Source: Mycteria americana (taxonomy: Eukaryota > Chordata > Aves > Ciconiiformes > Ciconiidae). Taken from it: a stretch of DNA of 64,000 bases. The translations under genes were made by a program, and so were the position numbers. The DNA is taken from the NCBI RefSeq assembly GCF_035582795.1, contig NC_134373.1, forward strand, positions 16,018,001-16,082,000. Reading direction: 5' to 3'. Every line of letters begins with the position of its first letter. Positions within the stretch are counted from its first letter, which is position 1. The notes under the pieces were generated by a model. It did no database searches. It saw nothing but the letters and a program-made list of their open reading frames with translations, and was not told the origin of the DNA. Below are positions 51,025 to 63,496 of the stretch, one piece after another.

Positions 51025-54000
51025 GTAAGCGCTGCGCAGGGGCTGCGGGAGCCTGCCCCGGGCCGTGCCCCGCCTGCGCGGGCCTAAGCGCTCTTTCCCC
51101 TCTCTCCTCCCAGGAAAGTGAAGCGGGTGCTGTTTGTTCCCTACGCCCTGCACGACCGAGATGCCTACGCCCGGACCGCCAGGGAGAAGTTTGAAAGCTT
51201 GGGTAAGGCTGGCCCGCCCCGGGTGCCGAGTCCCTCGGGCAGCTGCTGCGGAAACGTCGCCTCTGCCGAGGGCAGCCGTGCCGCAGGGGCTGGGCAGCAC
51301 CCGGGCGGGCACTGCAAACCGCTCTCTAAGAGGGGATGAGGCGGTGAACGCCTCTGGGCAACCACCTCTGCAACAGTCTGTTTTACCGGGGTCCGAAGGG
51401 GGGAAGAGCTGCAGAGCGCGGTGGAGAGGGGCTTGGCTGGCTGCGCTGCGCGCTGTGAAGTTACGGCCAGCAACGGGAGTGAGAGCAGCAGGGAGTTGGC
51501 TGCTAACTTCTACCTAGAAGTAGATGCTTTAGAGGCCTCTCAAAGAAATCTTGTTGCAAACACTTCTAACCACTTCAGGGAGGAAGTTTTTGTTCCTGAA
51601 TACTAAGTGGCATCTTTTTATCCTCCTTAATCACGTGGGGGAACACTTCTTCCCATGCATCTTAAACCTCTGGTCAAGCCACGCGACTACTGGTGTTAAG
51701 TGAAGACCATTACTATAATGTACTTCAACCAGGCAGATATTTCCATCATGAACAGCAACTGAGCTTTGCTTCAAGCAAAGATCTTTCCAGAGCAGCCTAC
51801 AGCAACACCTCCACCTAATATTTATCACCGTTCAGGCTAACTTTGGACCTGTTACTGTAGTAATAATCAGTACTCACTTCCCTGGGCAGCACACTTTGCT
51901 CCTTGTCTTGCAGAAAGATTGCTGCTATCAAATGTCCATGTTCTTCTGGCTCTCCTGGCACTTCCTGTACTCAGTGAACCCCAGCAAGGCAAATCTGTCA
52001 AAGCCAGACATTTTAATCATGACATAATAATACTCGGATAAAAATACTCGGATCAGATATTTGCACTAGTAATGCTAGACCAATGATGGCACATCCTGTT
52101 CAGACTCACAGCCAAGCTGAAGACTGACAGCTTTTTCCTTCTCTTATTTTCTAGTTAGCCGGTAATGCTCAGCAGGACTTTGCGCCTCAGCCTGCACCTG
52201 CTGAGTGAAATGCTCTGCTCTTAGACACTGAGCACATATATCCATACAGCAAACATTTCCTTTGGCATAGCTGGATGCAGAAGCCCTGCACTAATGTAGG
52301 ACGTATACTCTGTTTTATGTTGTAGAGTTCTCTGAAATTTCCCTGGTTGTCTGGCAAGACATTTGGCTTGGGGTCGGGGGGGCAGGGAGGGATTGAACAT
52401 GGCACATTCTTCCACCAAACCAAAGTGGCAAAGGTAAATACTTTTTCATTTAAGGTTATGGGCTGGACAGTATTCATGAATCTTGTGATCCAGTGGAAGC
52501 TGTGAGGAAATCTGAAGCAATATTTATCGGTAAGTTTTACTTCATGTTCCCTGGTGAGGGTTTATATAGGGCACTGGATTAGTCCTGCTCCGAGCTGGCA
52601 TTGTAGAGACAACAATGAAAAAGTTGGGCCTAGCAATTATTAGAAACTACAGAAAACAGTACTTTAACTGGGAACAGTAAGACCCTAAATTTAGTGATGG
52701 GGAGGGAAGGAGAGCTCTATTAATGGATCTTCATCTCCAGTAAGTTTCAAATTATTCATTTGAACAGTACTTCAGCATTAAAAACATGATCATCACAGCT
52801 GTATCATCACTACATCAAGTCTAAGAAGATTCAGGGCTACTGTGCTCAAACTGTGTGTAGTCCTAATACCATGCTTCTGAGTGTTAGAACAGCGTCCACT
52901 GTCAAAGAGCCAGCATCAGTGTTACAAGGAGGACTCGGGACATGAGCCCGTGGCCTGCCCAATGACCATTCTTCTGAAGCTTCTGGTTTTCTGCTGCTCA
53001 AAGCAGGATACTACGCTGAATAGAGCATAGAAATCATTGAGCCTGCCAAGTGTGTAAAGGCTTCAATTAAAACTGGTGGTGAAAGCATGTTAAATAAGCT
53101 GGACTGTCTTTCTGCAGGAGGTGGGAACACATTCCGTCTCCTGAAAGCTCTCTACGACAACAGTCTGATACAGGAGATCAGAAAAAGAGTTCTTGAGGTA
53201 AAAAACACAGGACTCAGGCCAAGACTGAATGGCAGGATCTCACGCATAAGCTTTTGTTCAGACAAATCCAAGTTGATTCTACATCTTTGTTTTTAATGTA
53301 CTTCGACTATTGAGCCATATCATGCAACCTGGTGGACTGAAATCTGTGGCCAAATAAGGCTGTCAGTAGTCACTGAAGCCTGAAAAGACTAAGGTCAGCA
53401 ATCTGTCTTTCTAGGGCATTTTCCCAGATGTGGGACTGCAAGACCTTTGCATGTACAATGCTGCATAGTACATTAGAAGTAAGCCCCTCAACTTAAAATA
53501 CCAATGAAGAGTAGTGCAGGATTGAATCTATGTAGAGAAACCCTGTTTTTCAGCTTGAGATGTCTACTTTGTATCTTCTTAATAGATATAGATGTGTTCA
53601 AGTTGCAGGTTGTTTGCTAATAAACAGAAAATAGAGTTGGATCCATACATGCCTTTTAGACAATGTCCTGTTAATGTTGAAAATGGTGTCGTTACCTTGT
53701 ACTTCCTTGACCTGGAATTGAGAGGTACAAGTGCCATTGAGCCCTTCTGATCAGCAGCCCCATTCTGGCTGGTGACTCTTGTAAGGCACAGCAAAGATAC
53801 ACCATTCATGGAGGAGAACAGAAGCAAGGTGTTCCCCTAGCAATGTGGAACTGGAAACAACTTCACAGAGTTTTATGCAAGTTTGAAAAGGCCAGCTGCT
53901 AAGAAGAAAGGTTAGCTAGGCTGTCTTAATATACAGAAATTCAATGCCTGTTGTGGGCAGAAAATGTTCGAGCCTCAGTGAAGTCTAGATAGCTATTTGG

Positions 54001-57000
54001 TTATATTAGCACCAGTTCTCTCAAGATAGCTTATTTTTACAAATTGTTCAGCATTATCCATATACTTGCATGTTTGTGTGGAATCCTTCCATGTACAGCA
54101 TAGTACATAGTACTATGTGCATAGTAGTAATACCTAAACAAGCACTAAACTGGCTGGTCACAGTACTGGTAAGCTGATGCTGTGGCAACATTTTACTCGG
54201 CTTCAGATGGTCTACTCTCTTCAGAAGCTAGTTCAGATATTGCCTGTAACTGCAATGTATAGAAGTCTCTCTTCTTTTAATAGCAAAGCCCAATATATGC
54301 ATTGACAACCTTACCAGTTCTCTCTTGTGATGGGGTCACAGAGTTGTGAGTACAGGACAGTCAACAGCTAGTTCTCTGACAACCGTGACATATACAAACT
54401 ATTGCCCACCTCAAAACCTGAATTCTTGTTCTTCTGCTTTTCACCTGTAAAGTTAGCAGTGAGCTAAGCTAGAAGGACTAAGTCTGATCTGATTGCTAAG
54501 TCTCTGAGACTGATAGAAGATGCTATAAATGCAGTTCCTAGTTGTGATACTGCATACTAATCATTGCTTTTGTCTTTCAGGATGGGATTCCTTACATGGG
54601 ATCCAGCGCAGGAACTAATGTTGCTACCGTCAGCATCAATACTACCAATGACATGCCAATTGTTTATCCACCTTCCCTGCAGGCCCTAGGTTTAGTTCCT
54701 TTTAATATTAACCCCCACTACCTGGACCCAGATGTTAAAAGCACTCACATGGGTGTAAGTAAAGCACGCCAGAGCTAACACAGTTAACCAGGGTGCAGAG
54801 GTGTAACGATAGCGTGCATTTGCGAGGCTTACAAAGCTATAGAATGTCTAACAGCTGCTCCCTAGAGCATTTCGAAATGCCAGTGAGGCAGTAACATTTT
54901 ACTCCCTCCTAAAGCTTTTCTTTGAGTGGGAAGGGGAGTTGGCAACAGTGTATCTGAGGTGGAACAAAGTGTTTTTCACAAACAGAAGCTGTACAATGTC
55001 TGAAATACTGTTGCTTCATACCTGGCATGGAATTGGCTGTCAATTGGGGGGGAGGGGCGGGGGGCAGCAGGGAAGAGAGAGAGAAACTTGAAATGTTAAG
55101 ATGCAATGGACTGTGTTTCTGGAAAGTCCTGCCATAGTCTGTCTTGCCTGCTGCTTGAGAAGACCTAACTTAAACATACATTAAGAGGCTTAAATATATA
55201 AAGGTCTGAAGGAACCATCAGAACAGGGAGATCTTGAGATTGCATGCAAACCTGTTGTGTAAGAAAATACCTGGGCGCTAGGGTCCAGGCAGAGCACACA
55301 CCCTGTGATGTCCAGTACTGAGCAAGCACATGTACTAGTATAGCTGAAAGAAAAACACTTTAACCATCAAGCACAAAGACTGACATCTCCACTATATAGA
55401 GGAGCTGATTCCTCAGGGAACAGTTTCTGTGGTGCATCTTTTAATGGCCCAAATACTTTCCTCCTTGTAATCAAAATTTCTTCATGGTTAGAGGAAGTAT
55501 TAAGAATTAGGGGACATGGAAGAGGTGGAGGATCAGGGTGTGCTTCTAGAATTTAGATGAAGTTGTAGGTACTCATTTAATCAGCTTGTCACTAGATAAG
55601 CAGGCAGTCTTTTCCCTATAAATAACTTTCGCTCTTTCCCGAGAGGAGGCTGGAAGCTCTGTGCTGTACCAAGTCCCTGCTGTGTTCCTGTGTTTCCTTA
55701 CCAACAAATCCTTCTGGTTTGATTTCTTTAACTACTGTTGCTCAGTTCAGCAGCAAACCCTCAGGAAACATGGCAGAGCTGTTCACAGAAGGAAATTCGC
55801 CAGTGTAATGCCTACTTGAGGACAAACAAGCAGATATTTAATCAGTGGAAATCCATGGTTCACTACCCTCTTTCATGAAGATGGCATCTCAGGCATTTGC
55901 TTCCACCACCTTCCTCAGTGCTCTTGTTCTGAGGGTGCGCACATAGAGATAGCATTAAAAAAAAAAAAAGGCAGCAAGCTGGATGAATTGAGCGAAAGTT
56001 TTAAGGCTTTTCAGGGTGGGGAATATGTGAGTTCTGTTTGATCAACCTACAGCAATTGCTGCTAGTGATGAAGGGTAAAATACATCTCTATTAAAGTAAA
56101 TCCTGCCACTTCCTTCAATACATTAGTCTAATGAAAGCATTAGTGAAGTGCCTGCTTTGTTTCATGTTATGAAATTGCTCAACCTGCTACTTGGATAGCT
56201 CCAAGTCCTACCTTACTGCCTGGGCAGCTAAATCTACACTTGTTATTGCAGGAGACAAGAGAGGAAAGAATTCGTCAATACCATGAAGAACCAAACACCC
56301 CTCCAGTTCTGGTGAGTAGTAGTTCCCAGTCAGGAAGCTCATGGCTGTTGCATGGTAAACATTTTAAATGCATTCTTGCTAGCTTTCAGTGTGGGTTCCC
56401 CTGCCTGACAAGCCTTACAGAACTGTGGCATGGAAGGCTAGTTATATTCTTACTAAGACCTTCAACCTTGGATTTTGCTCACTTGCAGAAAATGGGTTAG
56501 AACAAATGAAATGCATTCTGCCTACTAGATGCTTGGAGTCCTGTTGCAGGTGTATTTTAGGCAGCTCTGATCTTTCCAGTCACTGGCCACCAGTCATATG
56601 TTGTATGTTGGGGGTGGTGTGCATGCAGATGGTAAGATACCTCCTCTTAATCTTTTTGCAGATACTCTTAACTTTATGTTTTGTTTTAACCTCTGTAGGT
56701 TTCTGAATTTGCTCATGCAGTAGTAATTACAGTATGTCTATCTGGGGAAGTGGGACCTCTGGGTTTCCTGTCCCTGGGCTTGAGCTTGGAGTATAAAAAT
56801 TGTGCTCTAACAAACCCAGCTGGCTGTTGCTTGGCCCAAGCCAGATCTAAGAATGGTGATAGCAGAAGTAATTGTGGAAAAAACACATCTTCCTTTTCTC
56901 CTTAATGGTTTCTCCTTCTTTATAAGGGAAAAATAAAACAAACAAGAAAACCAGCTTCTAAAAAAAGGTAACACCTAATTTTGTCTTGGCATCTTTGTTA

Positions 57001-57843
57001 GCAATAGGTGAGCAAGAAAGTCTTGTTTGTAGTCATGGCGAGCTGCACTAAGACTGGCCTGCTTGTGACAAACGTTCATTCTAGCCTTTCAAATAGCTTG
57101 AAAATAACATTAAATGTTTCCACCTACATTAGGGCTTGCGGGAAGGTGCGATGCTGCTCGTGGAAGGAGACAAAGCCACCTTGCAAGGAGTGACAGGAGC
57201 ACGTCTGTTTTTGAGGTAAATACTTCATTTGAATTTTAATTTATATCCTCCTTCAGATAGAAAGGAAGAGAGACTTCTATTAGACTCCTGGCACATGCTG
57301 CCTGTCCCCCACGTCAGAAGTTACTTAATCCCTTGCTTCCATTTCTCTTTGGGGAAAACATGAGTATTGCTTTATGCTCCAAAGGAGCAGGCAGTATGAC
57401 AGCACTCTGAAGGATGTCTAACTTACCGGTTAAGTGCTATGGCATCGCATCCATTGATACTTACATTTCCGATCTATGGTTACCGTTCACAGAAAGAGCC
57501 CCAATAGTCAGCTCTGTTACTGAAGGCCAGGGGAATGCCAGTTCAGCCCTAATGCATGGAACTCTAGAACAAGGGAACTCATGTCTTTAGTCATATAGCA
57601 TTACTGAGAAATCTCATATGTATGTCCCATGATGCAGGCAAGGAAGGGAGTCAAAACTCTGCTTGTTATGAATAAGGATGCCTTGTTCTATCCCTAGTAA
57701 CAGATGGAAGCACAGTAGTCCTAGCTCCTGTTAAAGCTCACAGCATGGTTTGTCTTGTTTACAGGGGTAAGAAACCAACAGAACATGAGCCTGGAACAGA
57801 TTTCAGTTTCCTCCTGATTGACAGTAATCTCCAGAATCCGTAG
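50924..57843 (+). CDS. Alpha-aspartyl dipeptidase (peptidase E-like, family S51), complete gene (8 coding exons)
   Basis: Coding exons: 50,924-51,024; 51,114-51,202; 52,455-52,529; 53,118-53,197; 54,581-54,754; 56,252-56,311; 57,133-57,215; 57,765-57,843. They join in frame to 741 nt, 246 codons plus TAG; bacterial PepE is about 229 residues. The protein shows [15 protein letters not shown] near the N-terminus, IFIGGGNTF (87-94), GSSAGTNVA with nucleophile Ser124, TTNDMPI with Asp139 and NPHYLDP with His161. The Ser-Asp and Asp-His spacings of 15 and 22 equal those of E. coli PepE (Ser120, Asp135, His157). The family cleaves dipeptides with N-terminal aspartate. There is no signal peptide, so a cytosolic enzyme is expected. 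All introns are GT/AG. A vertebrate enzyme of this kind has been described in Xenopus; mammals appear to lack it. The gene is divergent from CYP20A1. Product is firm; in vivo role is unknown. Confidence 0.93.
51114..51202 (+). CDS. Dipeptidase coding exon 2
   Basis: Encodes K35-L63 ([18 protein letters not shown] ... KFESL), splitting G64. Acceptor CTCCCAG, donor [15 protein letters not shown] is a conserved core beta strand of the family. Confidence 0.93.
52455..52529 (+). CDS. Dipeptidase coding exon 3
   Basis: Encodes Y65-I88 ([10 protein letters not shown] ... SEAIFI), starting with two bases of G64 and ending with the first base of G89. Acceptor CATTTAAG, donor GTAAGT. It leads into the glycine-rich IFIGGGNTF loop completed by exon 4. 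Confidence 0.93.
53118..53197 (+). CDS. Dipeptidase coding exon 4
   Basis: Completes G89 and encodes 90-115 ([10 protein letters not shown] ... KRVLE). Acceptor TTCTGCAG, donor GTAAAA. GGGNTF is the family's signature loop ahead of the nucleophile elbow. Confidence 0.93.
54581..54754 (+). CDS. Dipeptidase coding exon 5 (catalytic triad)
   Basis: Encodes D116-G173 in phase 0 at both ends. It contains all three catalytic residues: Ser124 in GSSAG, Asp139 in TTNDMP and His161 in NPHYLD. Acceptor TCTTTCAG, donor GTAAGT. Confidence 0.95.
55046..55064 (+). other. Potential G-quadruplex in dipeptidase intron 5
   Basis: Guanine runs of 7, 4 and 6 separated by single A and C bases satisfy a four-run quadruplex pattern, because the 7-run can supply two G3 runs. 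It is on the sense strand of the dipeptidase pre-mRNA. Confidence 0.4.
56252..56311 (+). CDS. Dipeptidase coding exon 6
   Basis: A 60-nt phase-0 exon encoding residues 174-193 ([10 protein letters not shown] ... TPPVL). Acceptor TATTGCAG, donor GTGAGT. It matches the surface helix after the catalytic His, where family members read 'G(E)TREERI'. Confidence 0.93.
57133..57215 (+). CDS. Dipeptidase coding exon 7
   Basis: Encodes G194-L220 ([10 protein letters not shown] ... GARLFL) and two bases of R221. Acceptor CTACATTAG, donor GTAAAT. GLREG is a conserved family motif. Confidence 0.93.
57765..57843 (+). CDS. Dipeptidase coding exon 8 with stop
   Basis: Completes R221 and encodes G222-P246 ([10 protein letters not shown] ... 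NLQNP), then TAG at 57,841-57,843. The acceptor is TTTACAG. This C-terminal tail is the least conserved part of the family. Confidence 0.9.
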
Positions 57844-57946
57844 CCTTGCATATTCTGCAGCAAAAGTCACTATATGGGAAGACAATGAGGAGGAAGGAAA
57901 GAGATGCTTCTAGTCCCCAGGGTGGGTGGAGAACCTTAGCTTTATA

Positions 57947-57952
57947 AATAAA
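57947..57952 (+). terminator. Dipeptidase poly(A) signal
   Basis: AATAAA lies 104 bases after the TAG stop codon, followed by A/T- and G/T-containing sequence. It predicts a 3' UTR of only about 120-130 nt. Confidence 0.7.
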
Positions 57953-58273
57953 GATAAATATGCATTAGTGGGCTCTTTTCCCCACCCTAATTCATGTCTC
58001 AGACATCTCTCCTTCCCAGCAAAAAGACAATTTTTATTGCAACACTTGAGTAATCATAGCTATTCTTAGTCTGAAAGGGTCTGTACATTCATGTATGCAC
58101 TTTGATTCCTTCCCCATCAAAAAAAAAAGTTACTTGAACACAATTAAGACAGGACACTGAGTCAGCTGTTCCTACTGCCTTCTAAATGAAAGAATTGTTC
58201 ATTTAGTGTACTCCTACACTATTAGTTTCATTTTTGCGCTAGTAATAAAGGAGAAGTTATGCATTCAATTACT

Positions 58274-58279
58274 TTTATT
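58274..58279 (-). terminator. Candidate minus-strand poly(A) signal of the right-hand neighbour
   Basis: AATAAA on the minus strand with AT-rich sequence before it, about 320 bp from the convergent dipeptidase poly(A) signal. A second AATAAA on this strand is at 58,033-58,038. Assignment to NBEAL1 rests on synteny only. Confidence 0.35.
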
Positions 58280-60750
58280 TGCTTCAGATTCATGTTAAAT
58301 ATATACAATGCTAATTATGTACAAAAGTGTGCACGTTAAAAATTGTCAGGTTACAAACTTGCAAATCCTAGAAAAGTGCAAAATTTTAAAACATCTTCCA
58401 CCATGCTGTACAGAAAAAAAATCCATCCTTAGCCAATATACACACTCTTAAAACATACTGATCAAAACAAAGACAGACATACAGTATACTCTTAAAGCAC
58501 CCAGAAGGGAAAAAGATATTGCACAGAAGACTGACAGCAAGTTCATTATAGTGCCTGAAGGCTTGTTTTTGAAAATAGATATTTCAACACTCCTCAGACC
58601 TAACATTTAACTCTTAAAAAAGGCATTTTTTGGCATTTAAAAATCCATTTGTAATCACATAATTGCACAATCTGTAAGAATTATCAGAAGATATGGTTAA
58701 CTGGTGCTGTAAGGCCTTTGTTTCTACTCCCTCATTAGCTTTAGTAAAAATTCATCAAGCAAACTGAGTAGCATCACAGCTTCCATCAAAACACTGACCA
58801 AAGGGAGGTAAGTCTTACAAGCAGCATTTTTCTAGTCTTGTATTAAGCTGCTCCTGCATAGTGAAGGGTTGAATCAGAACACATATTGCAAGTTTTCCTT
58901 GAATTTTTTTTCCCCCTCATGGCTTTATTGAAGCAACAGCTCACAGCTACGTATTGACTAAAGCAGTACTGTCAGGTGCAAGACGAAGTTTATTTTTAAA
59001 AGTTACATCAAGACAAAAAATATGGCTCCCTCAAGAGGAAAATACTGAGTAGAAAGGAAGCTAAATAAACAAGTGGCCTCTAAGTTCCGTTAGATCTATG
59101 ATATATAATGGCTGGACATTTTATATTTCAATCTCAAAACACCTTAGCAGCTTTAAACCGTAATCTATACTGACAATCATGCTTCTGGGACAGAAGACGT
59201 GTTATGAAATTGTGTCTGTGCTGAGTATAATCACAGACCTAAGCTCTGGAAATACTTGCCAAATTTCCCAAGTCCAGTAGATGAAAATAGAAAGAACACA
59301 CAACTGGAGGAACTCTCTCCTCAAGAAAAGAAGTGAAACACCTATTTTATCTGGGCCATTTGGGTAAATGGTAACTAAAAGAAAGGCACACCAGTTTTCT
59401 TCCACAGATGCACAGCAAAAAGGTGAATTAAAACCGAATAAAGGGTACCTTTGATTAAACACTACAAGCAGTTCCTCACATATGGGGTGTTCAAGACTGC
59501 AGTAAGATGAATAGCACTCAGCTCAAACTGTGCAGAGCACGCTATGCTGCCACTCAGAGGCATTTCTGCGTTCAGGCATCTGATGACTATAATAGCGAAG
59601 AAGGGGACAATAGTATTTTACCAATTTTTTTTTTTTTTTAACTGCAGTAGCTTTTCAGAAAACCCTTGCTTCCTTTAAAAGTATGTGCTAACAAGGGCAA
59701 TTAGTAATAATAAGGAGAATTTGTCTCCTTGGAATGGAAGGAAAGACATCTTCCAAACACTTCAATTGAGTCTAACATTGGTATACAATGAACCCACTGC
59801 ACAAAAACTATCACTCTCCCAAAAGGAGACTACAAGTGTCATGTTTGCAGCTGAAACCGACATAGCTTTTAAACCAAAAAGCATGAAAAGCCCATTCTAG
59901 AAAGCACTGAAGCACATGCTTGAATTTCCACCCATTTAAATATAACCCTATGTAGTGCTTTCATCTAACAGTATTTATTAGATCAGGCCTTAGGTTCACA
60001 CTAGGATATGCATTTATATGTGCTTTTTTTTTTTTTTAAATTCTTTGAAAGGAAAAAAATTAAAATATTCACAGCACCTAGCCTTAGCATCTAACCTAGC
60101 CCGCTACGTGCCTTTAACAGTGGAAGAGAGGAGTGCCTACAGGTAACAATACAGAGCAAGCGTCTACACAGACTCTCAATGTAGGAGCTCCTCTACTCCC
60201 CTCCCTAGCTCTAAAGCTCCCTACCATACCATAATCTGTATATAGATACACATTATCAACTAAATAGACATACACAGTAAAAGCTTTGTGAAGCATTTGG
60301 TTGCTGTACATATATTTTCTAATGATTTTGTTAACTGAGATTGGGAAAGGCTTGCAGAGGAAAGAGGGAGGAAGGAGACAATGGCCTAGGGAAGTGAGGT
60401 ATGCAGCTTCCATTGACTAAGGCAAGAGTTAAAAGACCTACTTAATTATTGTGCATTACAAATAAAAATATTATTCCTGCAGGACTATCTTAAAGCAGAC
60501 TGATGTAGGACTGTTACCAGTTCCATACAGAATTTTTACAGTGCAGAAACTTAGTTCTTTACACTTCATTTAAAGGACACAGAAATACAACTTTAAAAAG
60601 GATTCTTATAAAGCAGCCAATTGACTAGCCTATTTAAAGCCTGTAAAAACTTTGATAAACCTGTTTTGTGATAATATTCATGATCTAAGGTATACCAGGG
60701 GAAAAAAAGCTTGTTTATATCCATGTTGCAGATTAGCAAAACAATTGTAA

Positions 60751-60765
60751 TGTGTGTGTGTGTGT
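60751..60765. repeat. (TG)n microsatellite
   Basis: Seven TG units followed by a T-rich stretch near 60,770-60,797. Confidence 0.8.
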
Positions 60766-63429
60766 TACTGGTTTTTGTTTTTCTTTTTTCTTTTTAAATC
60801 AAAGAGGCTTCCTAAAACCTAATTTCCACAATGTGCATTAACCATCAGGAGAAATGCAGTTAGTTTAAGATTGGGATTATTATTTTGTACTGGTGTTGGT
60901 AAGGTACATGGATGATAGAAGACGTGGCTTCTAGATATCCTATGAGCAAGCATTAGGTAAGTATATTGATATAGAATAATTTGCATAAGTCAGGTGCTAA
61001 CTTGAACAGCAAACATTTCACTTTCTGAATGCTCGTATGGTACAAAAACCACACAGACTAGATGAGATTCTTCACTATAGATAAAAAGACAACTAAAAAT
61101 ACTATCAAATACTTATACTTATAGTATAAGTAAATTGATAAAGAGATATTGAACAAATATTCTACCTGAAATAAAGGAGAGAGGCCTTCTAAATATCATC
61201 CTTTGGTATGCAAGTTCAAAACTGTGCTAGGGAGAAGTTACTCAATACTGCTAACTACTTGATCTCATTTATGTAGAGGTACGAAAAGAGAGTCAGTTTT
61301 CAGTTTCTTTTAGATATATATATATTAACACTCCTACTTACTTACTCAGTTTCAAAGGTAAGCATATCTTAAACTTTGATAAATATCATTAGGTTGTTCC
61401 AAAAATCAAACGTAAGAAGATGCCACCAAGAAGATCTTGTAGTGTTATGAAACAACTGTCACTTAAGACTTGTTTATTCTGAATTCCTAATCAGAATTCT
61501 GTCATCTCACAGCTTTACTTTTTACACTTAAATAAATCTTAGTTCAAAAACAAAGGAGAATCTTATTTCAGCAATACTACATGAAAAACAAAATGTGATC
61601 CTAAGCTTTACTGACTTGAGGAAATCAAAGAATTATGAAAGTCAGTTCACTAATTCACAGTGCACTGCATAACAGACTGCAATTCAACCAACCTAAACAG
61701 CTGATTATAAAAATGATTTTCTACTTTTAAGAAGACTTATACAAATAAATTAAAACCAAAAGAAACAACATATCAGCTAATGCTCATGCTTACTACCTAT
61801 ATCTTCTATTTAAAGCTGGTTTTAGATAAAGGCAAAGTGCAGACCTTCAAACCTACGGGGGTCTTTCCAGAGGGCCTCTGGCAAGAACGCTAAGCATGTG
61901 ATTGTGTATACCTCCCATCCTCAAGGACCAGATAAAAAAATCAAAAGGCAATGGATGTTGCCATTCTGCGTAAAGCATGAAGCAGCTCAGCGCTCACCCG
62001 TCCCCCTCCTCATTCTGCTGCTGCTTTGTGCAAAGCACAAACCAGCCTCAAGTTTGAGAGCTCAAGAACTGTCCACATTTAAACCTGCCCAGATATTTGT
62101 GAAGATCATCTAATGCTTGTGATGCACTGAAATGATGGTATTCAAATGTCAAAGCTCTTCACTATAAACTCTTCCATCCCCAGTTATTGCAACTACATTA
62201 TATTTCACTTAAACTGACACAGTGTATTCAGTATTCTTTAATATTAAACTACTAAAAACATTAATTCAACTGTTGTATAAACATACCTAACCCACAATAG
62301 GACATTTTCAAACCCTTATGCAAACCCCTTGGTGCAAGTGACAAAAAGAAAACTATGCTCTCACCAAACACTACAAAAGACTTATCTCCTCAATTTTTCC
62401 ACTTGATTCTGCTAGCCCGAAACATCATAATTTCCTGCCCCTTTCCCCTGCAAGTAAACACTTAACCTCATATATGCATTTAAACAGAACATATATGCAT
62501 ACTTATAAAAACCATCAACTCAATGCCCCAAATGAGTTCTTTTTTCAGCTACCTATAATACAGAAAAATCTCGCATTCTGAGCTGAAATTCTTCTAAACT
62601 ACTCAAAAGAGCTCCCCTGAAATTCTTTCTTCATGAAATCATAACGGACAAACATACTTCACATTCTCATATACACACTTAATACTTCCAGAGTATCCTT
62701 AGTATTCTTACTGGATAGGTAGTTGATTAAAAATAGTATTTTTCACTTCTCTATAGCTTATTTGAAAATACGGGATATGGGGGTTTTTTTACATACATGG
62801 AGTCTGAAAAAAACCACACCGCTCTACTTTTGGAAATTTAATGCTCTCTTGGCAAGTGACTCAGGGAAATAATTCTTATTTTCTCCTAACTTTCCAGATG
62901 ATCCAGTCTGTCACAGTGATTAGTTTGAATATTGCAACTATGCATAGACCCACTTGTTCACTAGTCTGATTTATTATTTCATTAACAAAAGAAAAAGCAA
63001 CACAACTTCCTTTACACAGCACACTCATCAGTCATTAAGAGGGATTTTTTTTTCCCCAGTGAAGAAATTTAGGAGGAGAAAACAAGTTTTAATGAGACTA
63101 ACAGAACTTATAAAGATTATCCTTTTGCAGAGTAAGGAGGTATTACTATTTCTACAAAGTCAATAAATATTGTGCTAAAAGTTAATGAAATGAGTTTATA
63201 CATTATGGAGTTCCTCAGGTAGTTCAACAGCTCCCCAGCCACAGGGAATACCTGATAACATTTATAGGAGATGCAACACATTCATTTCCATAAATAAATA
63301 AAAATAACAAGAAAAGTGATGGCAGAGGGAAGAAAGGGGTAGCCAAAAGGGAACATACTAGCTAACAATCACTTATAGCTCTGCCTTATATCTATACTCC
63401 CCTTACCCCATTGTATTTTCTTTTAATAG

Positions 63430-63496
63430 ACATACATACATGTATATACATATATATAAACAAACATACACACATATATACACATGCACACATACC
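63430..63496. repeat. TA/CA-rich low-complexity tract
   Basis: Interspersed CATACA, TATATA and CACACA units form an impure dinucleotide microsatellite. Confidence 0.8.

Larger units (their letters stand above)
50400..51110. promoter_or_regulatory. CpG island over the CYP20A1 / dipeptidase start sites
   Basis: A GC- and CpG-dense block covers part of CYP20A1 intron 1, its exon 1, the shared promoter, dipeptidase exon 1 and intron 1. The density produces many spurious open frames. Boundaries are by eye. Confidence 0.85.

Noticed and set aside
50418-51194. 258-codon plus-strand open frame rich in Arg, Pro, Gly and Ala
   Set aside because: A product of CpG-island composition; it runs in the wrong frame across dipeptidase exon 1 and antisense to CYP20A1 exon 1, with no domain.
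59202-60413. Minus-strand open frames of 86 and 99 codons, considered as NBEAL1 C-terminal exons
   Set aside because: No BEACH or WD40 motif and no flanking splice signals; composition is that of chance frames in AT-rich DNA.
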